From: Arthrinium phaeospermum
Taxonomy: Eukaryota > Ascomycota > Sordariomycetes > Amphisphaeriales > Apiosporaceae
Length of the DNA: 64,000 nucleotides
Direction of reading: 5' to 3'
Assembly: GCA_006503535.1 (NCBI GenBank)
Contig: QYRS01000001.1
Location: forward strand, 3,348,001-3,412,000
Position 1 is the stretch's first letter; every line of letters starts with the position of its first letter. The notes under the pieces are model-generated. The model saw only the letters and a program-made list of their open reading frames with translations. It had not been told where the DNA came from and searched no databases. Made by a program: the position numbers and the translations under genes. This document shows positions 21,328 to 30,941 of the stretch, in pieces.

Positions 21328-21649
21328 ATAGGGCATTATTTTGTGGTGTTGTTTGAAAAAGATGAAGGGGTAGAAGTTTGTATGTACCTTGTGTAATATA
21401 TTTAATAGATAGCCAGAAGATTATCAGTCGATATGTGTGTGTGGTTGTTTCGTATGCGACAGCAAGCAGTGAGAATCGTATGTGATCGTGACTTGGTATC
21501 GTGCTTCCTGGTCTTCCTCGCCGTGAAGCAAGTGAAGGGTGCCTCAATTCCTTCCATGGTGATGAATCAACTGGAGCTTGGGGAGGTGGTGGGGGTGTAG
21601 GATGTACCTGCAGTTGTTACGTGCACCAGATAACGGGTTGCCTATCTAA

Positions 21650-21714
21650 GGCAGGTCATGTTAACCAAGATTTGAAATCAGAACTGCACGACTTACCACT
21701 GAGCCACGAGACCG
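21650..21714 (-). other. tRNA-like fragment (A-box side)
   Basis: On the minus strand, TCGTGGCTCAGTGGTAAGTCG resembles the 5' half of a tRNA with a good A-box (TGGCTCAGTGG), and the following GATTTCAAATC could form an anticodon-arm-like hairpin. No matching T-arm (GGTTCGA) or paired acceptor stem is visible. It may be a remnant or a coincidence. Confidence 0.25.
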
Positions 21715-22110
21715 GAAAAGAGGTGCACGACGGACCCATCCGCGTCCCGCCAGCAGCCCGCGAGCTTTCGCTGGTGGCGTTGGGCGCGACAGGGCAGCGA
21801 TACTCTCAGCCAAGCCCAAAAACAAAACAAGAAAAAAAATACAAGTGGACACAGTTGTTCCAGTATTCCAAGGCCCACACTAATACTGTACTACACTGCT
21901 AGGACTGTGCCCTGCCACCCAACCCCAAGGGCCATCAATTGCGGAAATTGGAACGGCTCAAGGGGACTTTACAGGTGGTGCTTACGGGTTACCTCGGCCC
22001 AAGTGGTCTTAGGATCGCTAGTCCGACCAGTGTGCCGTACACCACAAGTGGCGGGCATTGGCCGGGGACCCCAGGCATTAGAATCGTCTGTAATTAGGAA
22101 TTATGTAGGT

Positions 22111-22190
22111 ACCCCAGCTTGGTCAAATGTTTGGAGCTCCAGCTGGACCGGTTCGAATCCGGTCAAGAGCTTGGGTTTTTCGTTTTTTTT
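22111..22190 (+). other. tRNA-like 3' fragment with Pol III-type terminator
   Basis: GACCGGTTCGAATCCGGTC forms a complete six-base-pair T-arm with a canonical T-loop and a perfect B-box (22150-22160), followed by T runs at 22175-22190. The preceding part is too short for D and anticodon arms and no acceptor stem pairs fully, so this looks like the 3' half of a tRNA or a tRNA-derived element rather than a working gene. Confidence 0.4.
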
Positions 22191-22941
22191 TCCCCCCTCG
22201 TTGATTTTACACCACCGCTGAGAACTGGAACAGCTGGCAATTGAAGATACACAGAAAGCAGGACCAAAAGAAAGAATACAGAACAACAGTAAAAGATCGA
22301 CAGCTGCAAGTGTTCCACGATAGTATGTACTCCTGGAGTCTTACGCACTACCGGAAATAACCTCCCTCCTAGAACAGCGTAGATGCCATGCCACACTTTG
22401 CGGAGGGTCTGGCGTACAGTTCTGGGCCCGGATTGAATGTGAACGCAGTGCCTACTTAAGTATCCATCGTGTCTGGTATGGTCAAAGTAGGCAGACACCA
22501 AGTGGTGTAGTAACAGTGTTCCGGGGACCTTCAAGACTCGGAACTGGAACTGCAGGCAGCTCCCCCAAGCAGTTGGCCCTGTAAGTACGTCCAGCATGAT
22601 GGGCAACGAACGCATCGATTCCTTGCTCTTGGATGTCCCCAACCCCTCGTGGACTGCGAGGGCCTCCCAATTCAAAATGGTAATGTAGTTGAAGGCATCT
22701 CCATGTGCACCCAAACGAGCACGAGAAGGGCATGAGCATCTGCATCATCCAGGCCTCTGCAATATCAACACTTAAGTGAAAGCTTGGTACCTGTCTAGGC
22801 ACCAACGCGGCAGCTCATAGTGGTCCATCAGAGCTCCAGTTCCAGGTACGCGTAGGTCAGTACGTACCTAAGGTAACGGGGTACCTACGCGTCAAAACAC
22901 AACAACAATCAGGTAGCTGTAGCAATTCAAATCAAATCAAA

Positions 22942-23026
22942 GCTGCACAACATACCGTTCGACCAAACCGCCGAAAAACAGCTGTCCATCCCCAGGGTTC
23001 GAGTCCCACCCCGAGCAGCATTTTTT
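22942..23026 (+). other. tRNA-sized element with B-box and T run
   Basis: GCTGCAC at 22942-22948 can pair six of seven positions with GAGCAGC at 23013-23019, 79 nt apart including the last A, and a perfect B-box GGTTCGAGTCC lies at 22996-23006. A T6 run follows at 23021. The T-stem pairs only three positions and no clear D or anticodon arm can be drawn, so it is more likely a decayed tRNA or tRNA-derived repeat end. Confidence 0.35.
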
Positions 23027-23827
23027 CACGGTACTGGCAAAAGACAAAGTGAACGGCTACAGGCTTCTCCAGCCCCCTGACCCTAGAGTATCAACACCTC
23101 CCTGCATTCCCCTGCGCTCACGACCCTTTCAAAGACAGTAAGCGAGCGTGAGTGTGCTTCAAGGGATTGGTTAGCACGCTGGCGACCTCCAATCAGTCGG
23201 ACAAAGAAGTCATCAGCCATTGGTGAGAGTTAGGCATGGCTTGTGTCCGGAGTAACTGGCACCTTCGGCAATCGATTATTAGATCTTGCAAGTACGATCC
23301 GATGTCTGTTGACTCCATGGTTGATGTCGTCGAAGGGCGACTCCCCTGACATGTAAGCCACAGTATACGGGTGCCCGGAAAGGGGGGTTTGCTTTCATTA
23401 CAAGCCGATGAAGTAGAGTAGTTATCTATCACGAGCATACCCGGAGACAGTAGCGAAGGACTTGATGCCAGAAGATGAGGCAACAACTACAAGTGAAAGA
23501 GGACAGAGATATATAAAAAAAAAGAAAAAAAAAACAAGTGACTTGCATATTTCCCCTAAACGCAGCAGACGTACGCTCTCGGGTACTACTTGCAACCCCC
23601 CCAACCGGTCCGTTTGCGTCGTGCAGGTGCACTCAGCGTTTTGGTAGGGTGTAGGGGAGGACGTCAAATGGTCAATTGGCCGCCCAACTGGGAGGTCACC
23701 AGGCCCCCTCCCGAAGGAGAGGCGGCAACAACCCATTTGGTGTCAGACGACTATTGGCGAAAGAATTCTCTGCTACATTCTGTTATAAGGACTACTTCGC
23801 CGCTAGCCGAGGTTTACCCGGTGAATT

Positions 23828-23885
23828 TCCGCGCGCGCTAGTCACGCGCTAGAGGCGCTAGAGACGCTAGAGGCGCTAGCGTTGA
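23828..23885. repeat. short GCGCTAGAG-type tandem repeats in a GC-rich island
   Basis: Several near-copies of a 9-10-base unit (GCGCTAGAGG, CGCTAGAGAC, GCTAGAGGC) with palindromic CTAG cores occur in a row, at the left edge of a roughly 200-bp strongly GC-rich island (23828-24030) within otherwise ordinary sequence. No coding frame explains it. It may be the end of a mobile element, but no paired terminal repeat was found. Confidence 0.55.
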
Positions 23886-24534
23886 GGGCCGTGCGCCGGC
23901 CGCGGTGGGACAGCGCCCAACGCGCCAACACCGCCTGTAGCAGCGCGCCCTAGCTGATCGCCAGGCGGATGGGGTTCCACCGTCGCGCTTGTCACTGGGT
24001 TCATCCTTGAACGCCCGCGGATGGTGTCCCTGAGGGACTGATCCAGGGCTGGAGGTGATATACATATAGGGAATGAACAGGAAAGGTCAAGATATTAATT
24101 TTCACATTGACAACGCGAATGATTTATGCATGGCTCTTTCAGTATGCTGGGTTCTTTGTTTCTGTGGGCTCTGTCTGGTGTTGAACCGGAAGTTTCGACA
24201 TCAAACTAGAGGATGCATAGTATTGGAGAATGTTCATTGTATGTCGTTTTTCTTCTCTTTCATGCCAACTTCCTCTCCGTCGGTAGCATTCACTCTTCTT
24301 AACGGCGGCTTTCCTTTCACTTGGCATCGTCGACACTCATTTCAAACCCCCTATTGGCTCAGTGACTCTACCAGGATCTATCACTCGTGTCCTTTCGGCA
24401 GCAATGAATAGCTAAATTGACCAAAACTGTCCTCGAAAGGATGTCCTGTCGCCTCATAAAATCCTATCCAGGGGCTTTCTCGTCGTGGAAGTATGATGGC
24501 AGAACATCATGCGACCATGGGCATTTAGAGCCAC

Positions 24535-25667
24535 TTACTCTTCCTCGGGCGTGGCAACACCACCACTCTCGTAGTAAGTCGCCGCCACGTCCGCCTCGCG
24601 CGTGGCCGTCATATTGACGCCGAAGCTGAACCAAGCCAGAACCCCATCCTCAACCTGATCGCCCAGCATGACGTACTCGACGATGGGATCGGTGCTCTCG
24701 AGGTCGACGAGCAGCAGGCGGTCCTGGTCGTTGGCGGTGACGGGCTGCGTGTTGGCGCTGTAGGGCGCCAGCCGCTCGACCCGGTCGCTCAGGTCCTGGT
24801 CGAAGTAGAGCTGGCCGATGTGGCTGACGGTGGCCTCGAGGATGGTTCCGTTGGCGCGCGGGCCGGCGTCGGGGTGCACCGCGACGTGGATGTGCTGCGT
24901 GCGGCCCGAGTAGTGGCCCGGGTACAGCGTCTCGAACTGCAGGGCCCCGCTGGCGTCGGTCTGCTGGAAGCCCCGCAGGAAGGTCGTGTCGAGGTTCTCC
25001 GGGGCCGGGGTGTAGTCGGCGCCCGAGGGGACGCCCGAGTAGATGCCGGTGGAGTTGCAAGCTGTGTGATGTTGTTTAGTCGAACATGCTCCACAATGGT
25101 CTGAGAGAGGTAGGCACTTACACCAGATTTGGACCCAGGTATCCGTGATGGGATCGCATGTCTCTACGTCGTAGATGGCGAGGTCGAGGGTCAGGGGAAC
25201 ACCCTGTTCCTCTTCGACAACGTTCTGACGAATGAATTCCCCGGCGACATCTGGGGTCAAAGTCAGCTCAGTAACCACCTTTCTTTTTTCGGGTACTACT
25301 CACAGTAAGGGCCTTCGGTAGTCTCAGGGGCCAGGACACACGACTTCTCCTTGGCAAAGAGCGTGTCCAAGGGGGTCTGGGCATCATAGTCGGCATCGGA
25401 ATGGTGCGACTTGTTGAGGTCCGCCAGGTCGCGCTGGTGAAGAGCCCCACGCTTCGACTTCTTCTCGGCAACGGCACGTCGGCGCAGGGCGGCGGCCTGG
25501 TTGAGACCGCGGGCCTTGAGCTGGGCCGAGCAGTGGTCCAGGCTGGTGCGCTTGGCGGTGGCCAAGTAGTCGCGGCGCTCCTGGGCCTCTTCTTGGACGT
25601 TGGCACCCGGGTGGGCAGCCACCAGAGTGGCGGCGAAGGCGCTGACGAGGGCAGTGGAGAAGTGCAT
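24535..25667 (-). CDS. secreted intradiol ring-cleavage dioxygenase
   Basis: Extracellular Fe(III)-dependent dioxygenase that opens catechol-type rings between the hydroxyls, used by fungi on lignin-derived aromatics. Three exons on the minus strand: 25667-25304, 25250-25122, 25061-24535; 339 residues with consistent phases. A signal peptide (MHFSTALVSAFAATLVAAHP) is followed by a roughly 95-residue His/Lys-rich pro-region typical of secreted fungal members. The iron ligands are recognisable: Tyr in TTEGPYYVAGEF (about 121-122, assembled across intron 1), and Tyr215, His221 and His223 in YPGHYSGRTQHIHVAV. LAIYDVETCDPITDTWVQIW and NSTGIYSGV are the conserved beta-core segments. There is no starch- or cellulose-binding module. 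Confidence 0.92.
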
Positions 25668-27339
25668 CTTGACGTGGCTTCGTGGGAGAAGTGCTAGTTG
25701 CTGAGACTGGGGAGTGATGCAAACTTCAGAACGGGCTTTCTGGTCGCTTTATCTACTCGTCTGTCTGCGTCTCTGGTGGGTAAACCGACCGCTCATCAAG
25801 AGCTTACAAACCGTCCATATTCGCCTTGGCCTCCACTCCCCAAGACTCGTTTCTACGTTCTTGGTTATGATCGGCTGCCCTGGTCGGATCCTGGCATGCG
25901 CCTGCAGGTATTGTGCAGTTATACCCCAATCGAGGCATCTGCCAAGCGGCCGCAGGAATAACCCGTAATTACTTTCTCCATTGACAGCATCTGTCTTGAC
26001 TATTCCACTTCCTCCAGATTACAGTAGTGGAATAAACGAATACTTCTGTAGTTATTCTATGACTCTGCTTATTGTTTTGAAGAGACTAAGCCAGTGTGTT
26101 CTCACAGGGGCTTGCTGTCAGGGGTTGCAGTCGCTGCAACCCGCGGAAGAAGGGCCGGAGCGGGATCCAAGTATGGGTCCTGCCGATGCACCCCCTCGAA
26201 TGCGGGAACAAGATGTAACCCCACCATTTATGCGGCCCCATCTCGATCAAGATTGTAGTAGTTTCCCGGAGCCAATGAAGATCTCGGCATACATCAGCAT
26301 TTTGTTGGTCGGGGAGTCGGGTTGTCTAGTGCAGGGGGCCCTCGTCACTCCCGATACCCACTCCACCGAGTCAAGATTCCTGGTTGGCAGGACTCCAGGG
26401 AGAAATATCTCCCTACCAAGGTAATTGCCGGCAAAGCTTCAGAGGGGCGTCAGAATATGCCGGTTGCAGTCCGCAGTATGGCGTCAATGCAACATTGTTG
26501 TCGATCATTTGATCAAGATCCAGATATTTGATCCATGTAAACAGATAGATCCCTTCCGGCCCTGCTTCTCGAGCAGCTCGGTTTCCTCGCTAAATTCATA
26601 TATTTGCAATACTCGCCACATTTCCGCTATGCAGTCTGAAAGCCGATGTTCTGCGCTATGACTGTGGTTCATCAACATACACAATTCCCGCCTCTGTCTA
26701 GCGTCTATTGGATCGGAGCAGTATCGAGAACAGCCGGACTGTGAGTGGGGTTTGCTCTCTAGCCCGGACATCGATCCTGCATGGAGCTTTGTGGGCCTTG
26801 ACAAGGATCTCGGAAGACCATTCATCCCCCGACAGGCATCGAACTGGACTATAGATGACCGCCGGAGATGGACTATCTCTAGGAATCTCTCTCGTCTCCC
26901 TACTCTCCAATCATCCACGTGTTAACACCCGTTATGCTTGCGTGTCTGCTATCTTTTGCCTGTCCTCCACAAACCCAATTGTTTAACAGTCACATCAAAT
27001 AATACCTCATCGGAAGGCAGCCCACACAAGAGCATTGGGATTAGGTCGATATCCAATGTCGGCAATATACAATCTGCCAAGGAGACTCTGGGAAAAGCAA
27101 TCCTGAGGTTCATCTGCCAAGAAACGTCGCCGACCTAAACTCCGATACGGACAAAGTTCAGCGCCACTTTCTCCGTGACCGACCTCGATTTAAGCTTATC
27201 CCTTGTCACCCTCGCGACTAGCCCGGCTTTGGACTTAGTGGATATACTCGGAGAACTCTAAGGGTATCCTCTTTCAAATTTTCTGCCAGCAAGACTGATG
27301 AATCATGGGGCGTAATAGCCAAAGTTTACTTCATCCCAA
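25668..27339. other. intergenic, no supported protein gene
   Basis: About 1.7 kb between the dioxygenase promoter and the tRNA-Glu gene. Open frames on both strands around 25980-26920 show no domain and no codon bias I can recognise. Confidence 0.5.
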
Positions 27340-27423
27340 TCCGATATAGTGTAACGGTCAACATACTGCGTTTTCATCTTGAAAAGATCCGCGGAGCTCG
27401 GGGTTCGATTCCCCGTATCGGAG
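27340..27423 (+). tRNA. tRNA-Glu (UUC) with 12-nt intron
   Basis: The acceptor stem TCCGATA pairs fully with TATCGGA, with discriminator G at 27423. The D-arm includes TAGTGTAACGG (A-box). The anticodon stem CTGCG pairs with CGCGG. The T-arm CGGGGTTCGATTCCCCG carries a perfect B-box. The anticodon loop region TTTTCA...C contains anticodon TTC followed, after the usual position 37, by a 12-nt intron (TCTTGAAAAGAT). The mature length is 72 nt. The sequence closely follows the usual eukaryotic tRNA-Glu pattern, and T-rich stretches for Pol III termination follow. Confidence 0.92.
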
Positions 27424-27628
27424 TATATCATATCTATCTCTTTTATTTTTGTTTTTGGTCCATTTAGCCGCGTCTCTCGCTCTGAAAGCTCGTATAGACT
27501 TGCCCATGGCGTGCATCACACGGCAACATCTGATCTAGTGTAGTTCACAAGTGCTTTTCGATTTATTATTACGATCCACCCAGCTATCCAAAACCCATTC
27601 GAAGCTCAACATTATATAGCGCCATTGG

Positions 27629-28756
27629 CTACCCGTACGGCGTTGTGAAACCCAGCCATAGCGAAAACCGTATCGATAACGGAATGTGACTTCGATGACC
27701 TCCTTTTATCACCCCCTTTTCCCAGCCAGCATCATGGCGTTCCACGGCCTTGTTGGTCGGCACGGTGAGCTCGACGCCATGGAGACGTGCTAGCTGTCGG
27801 ATGGCTGTCTTCATTCTGCATGCTTCCTGAAAATCGTCGTCACACAGCTGCGGCACCACGACGTGGTAATCGACGGATAGCTTCCGAGCCAGACCCTCGG
27901 ACCCCTTGACGGGGATGCTGTCGACGAGAAGCTGCAGGGCGCCAGAATAGGTGAGGTCGTAGCCGAGGTAGGCGTTGTGCCAGCGGCTTTTTTGGTTGGT
28001 GTGGAGATGATAGAGCATCATTCCGAAATCCGAAGGATCTACGCGGGGCGTGATCCTGGCCACTTGATGCCAGAATATTCCGCGTTCCACCTTGCTCATC
28101 CCGGACCAGTAATGGCAGAAGTAGATGGCCATGTTGACCATCGTCGATGCGACCTCGAAGAGTGCAGTCTTGGTCTTCCACGTGCCGCCCAATGGACGTG
28201 CATCTCTTACGCCGGGGCCACTGTAGTCGGTGCGCAGCATGTTCTTCCATGCGCGTTCGAATGAGACAAAACTTGGCCCGTTTCTGAGGACCGCGATCTG
28301 CGCCGAGAACGGGGCGGGGGTGGGCGGATTGTCCAAGTGCGTATCGCAATCTCGAGCGTAGAGGATGCTGGCGATGAGGGGGAAGAGCACCTTGCGATAA
28401 GGACGGAAGTCGTCCAAGAAAAGCCCGTGGATACGCATGTCGTCTCGGAGATTGGTCAACACCGCCTTCCACCGCGGGTTCGGCGGCAGGCCCATGACGG
28501 TGGCGTACTCTGGCCTCTCGGGGCGCGCGACATGGCGGCCGTTTGGCTTGATGATGCCGTCAGAGCCGGCGGCCGGACCACAGATCCGGCTTTTCCATCT
28601 GGGCAGACATATCTCGTTCAGCTCCCTGAGTTCTGGATCGCTCAGAATGTCGGTGTCTTCGACGAGTGGGCAGCTTTGGGAGTTTTGGTGTTCCCAAGCG
28701 ACGCACTCACTGTACGGTGGTGGCGGTTCAGAGGGCAGGTCTGTAGTCGAACACAT
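27629..28756 (-). CDS. uncharacterised fungal protein
   Basis: Single exon, 375 residues, no family recognised. The start is proline-rich (LPSEPPPPYSECVAWE); the central part has hydrophobic, possibly helical segments (RKVLFPLIASILYARDCD, LFEVASTMVNMAIYFCHYW). No signal peptide, nucleotide-binding or zinc motif is evident. It lies about 400 bp downstream of, and co-oriented with, the FAD monooxygenase (29159-30562). The uninterrupted frame and ordinary codon use support a real gene, but the product is unknown. Confidence 0.65.
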   Translation of the reverse strand: MCSTTDLPSEPPPPYSECVAWEHQNSQSCPLVEDTDILSDPELRELNEICLPRWKSRICGPAAGSDGIIKPNGRHVARPERPEYATVMGLPPNPRWKAVLTNLRDDMRIHGLFLDDFRPYRKVLFPLIASILYARDCDTHLDNPPTPAPFSAQIAVLRNGPSFVSFERAWKNMLRTDYSGPGVRDARPLGGTWKTKTALFEVASTMVNMAIYFCHYWSGMSKVERGIFWHQVARITPRVDPSDFGMMLYHLHTNQKSRWHNAYLGYDLTYSGALQLLVDSIPVKGSEGLARKLSVDYHVVVPQLCDDDFQEACRMKTAIRQLARLHGVELTVPTNKAVERHDAGWEKGVIKGGHRSHIPLSIRFSLWLGFTTPYG

Positions 28757-29158
28757 GCTGGGCGGTGTAATTGATCAAACCACGAAAGAAGCAAATGAGC
28801 AAGTAGAGTTGGTACACTTTTATGGTCGTTGGCAGTGAAAGATCGAGAGAGCGGGAGCTTCTGTCCATCCTATTTAGATAATAATTGGACAGTGTACCGG
28901 AGATACAATCAGCGCAATCCTGTCAAAGTTTATAGACGAGCAGGTCAACCCAAAGCTTATCTGACCAAGCAGTGCACCAAGAGGACGGAGTATATTGGAC
29001 AACCGTATTTGAGGAATTTCTTGCGGAGATGCACTGAAACTCAAAATACACCGTGTCAAATCGAAGTGGTTTACCTTCTGTCAAGTAAATAAATGAAAAT
29101 TGGTATCATAAGTTACATCTATGTCCTTCGCTGCATGTGTATCCGCAATACCAAATCC
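28757..29158. other. short spacer
   Basis: About 400 bp between two minus-strand genes. No further feature is seen. Confidence 0.5.
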
Positions 29159-30562
29159 TCAAATAACAGGATGGTGCTTCCATCGTTTCTTTGTAGCAGG
29201 CAACGCCCCTTCCTTCAACCACTCGAGTACCGGTGATCCGAGAACCAGCGGACCAATAATGCTTTTGACAGTTAAGCGCGGCACCGGAAGGTAGGGCACC
29301 ACGTATTTGGCAATCGTCCTGTACCGCCAGTCCGGCCACGCCAGCATCCGGACCGCCTTCATCGAGGTATCCGACGCCACCTTCGTATCCTGTTTGCGGT
29401 CGGCCTGGTAGGACCGGAAGAGGCTCTCCAGGGCTCGCGTGCTCGGGCACGGGTCCTCGAGAAGCATATATCGCAGTTTGTTGACGAGGACCACGAGATC
29501 CGTCACGCCGCAGTTGTAGCCCAAGCCGACGTGCGGCTCCAGCTTGCGGACGGCGTCCCCGACCAGCACCGTCCGTTTCCAGTACCAATCGTCTATCACT
29601 CCTTCCTCTAGGTTGATGAGGCCCGCATCCCCTAACCGGAAAGAATCGACGACGGAGACGGTGCGGCCAGGGGCGATGTAGAAATCGCCCCATCGCTTCA
29701 GCAACTCCTCCTTGTCTTCCTCTGTGTAGTGTCGCTTTGGCGTGCACGTCGGCTTTTCAAGTTTCTCATAGATGCCAAACGCTCCCGAGTCGGTTCCGTA
29801 AACGATTTGGGCGCACATGCCGTTGTACGTCGCATCATACTTGGTGTTTGGTTGCAGCCCAGGCAGAAGCGGTAAGTCGCCAAAGTATAATCGATATGTC
29901 GTTTTGAAGGGGGCCTTTTGATCTTGTGGCAACTCTTCAGGCTCAACAGAGGATTTCATGGCCCGTGTCAATAAACGGACGTTGCTGTGGACGCCGTCTG
30001 CCCCGATGACAATGGAGCCGTCGTACGAAGTCCCGTCTTCGCAGAACACGGTCACGTCGTCGTCGTGATTCGTTATCTTGTCCACGCCCTTCCCTAGTAG
30101 TATCCTGGGCTTTGCGGTTTCTGGTAGGCTGTCAAATAGAAACTTGACCATCTGGTGGCGCTGTGTAAATTTTACAGCATATCCAAGCCTTGATGAACTG
30201 TTAGCTTCCTTAAATAGGCTTTGCATGCGATGATTGTATACTTACTGCTTTTCTATGAGCTCCAACGTCGCATCCTCCATCCTGACCCGCGCATCTTTGG
30301 CCGAAAGAACCACCGTCTCCTTGCACCAATCCAAGATCGGCTGCACCGCCTCCAGCAGCCCGAGCTGATCAAATACGCGGAAGGTTTGCGGCCAGAGCGC
30401 CAGTTGCGTCCCGCGCGAGGTGAGTACGGACTTGTGTTTCTCGAGCACGATGAAGTCGATGCCGGCTCGGGTGAGGATGTGGGCGGCGGTGAGACCAACC
30501 AGCCCACCGCCCACGACAATGACGCGGAACCGCTTGGGTGGTTTTTCTGCCATGACCAGCAT
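29159..30562 (-). CDS. FAD-dependent monooxygenase (aromatic hydroxylase/epoxidase type)
   Basis: Group A flavin monooxygenase, using NAD(P)H and O2 to hydroxylate or epoxidise a substrate; the closest look is to the PaxM-like enzymes of fungal meroterpenoid and indole-diterpene pathways. Two exons: 30562-30246 and 30197-29159, with intron donor GTAAGT and acceptor AACAG; about 451 residues. Motifs: VIVVGGGLVGLTAAHIL (Rossmann GxGxxG), GTQLALWPQTFRVFDQLGLL, VIGADGVHSNVR (the GADG-x-x-S segment contacting NAD(P)H and FAD), and RTVLVGDAVRKLEPHVGLG (second FAD motif GD). The C-terminal part (YVVPYLPVPRL) is hydrophobic and may associate with membrane. Two nearby Met starts exist (30562 and 30553). 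The neighbours on the same strand are an orphan protein and a rhodopsin-fold membrane protein. No terpene cyclase, prenyltransferase or polyketide synthase is present, so a pathway role is only a guess. Confidence 0.9.
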
Positions 30563-30941
30563 TTTGAGGGGCAAAACAGGTTGGTTACCTTTGGCGAGGA
30601 GAATAGAGGAGATTGATCTACAAGGGATTCGGAGATTTAAAGATGTGTCTCGGGGGGGTCGAGAAAGGAGAGCCGATGAAACGAAATAGGGCTGACATGA
30701 GACATAGGTACTTATGCGCCTAAAGTGCTGGCGCCCGTGGTAATTGATCACTATATGCGAAACCCGCAGGTGCCAGCAATCAAGAGGAGCCGCTAAATCA
30801 TGGCGATGCCGTGTTTCGTTGCTTACTAGTCTATGTGCGACACAGCCATAGAATGCAGCATAACGATGGAGCCTTCGGTGGGGCTTGCCTAGCTCCCCCT
30901 CAATACTATTAATTGGGCCGTAATTATATAATATGCGACCC
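30563..30941. other. short spacer
   Basis: About 380 bp between co-oriented minus-strand genes; promoter of the monooxygenase. No further feature is seen. Confidence 0.5.

Larger units (their letters stand above)
21328..24534. other. 3.2-kb non-coding stretch with tRNA-like fragments
   Basis: No protein gene could be supported. The stretch contains two perfect Pol III B-box sequences followed by T runs (22150-22160 and 22996-23006), a minus-strand A-box-like stretch near 21690-21712, a 10-bp inverted repeat (22848-22857 with 22883-22892), A-rich runs at 23513-23535, and a GC-rich island with short CTAG-containing repeats (23828-23885). Confidence 0.6.

Noticed and set aside
24820..25104. Plus-strand open frames across the dioxygenase and similar GC-rich genes
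   Set aside because: They are mirror frames of well-supported genes on the other strand, caused by C-ending codon bias.
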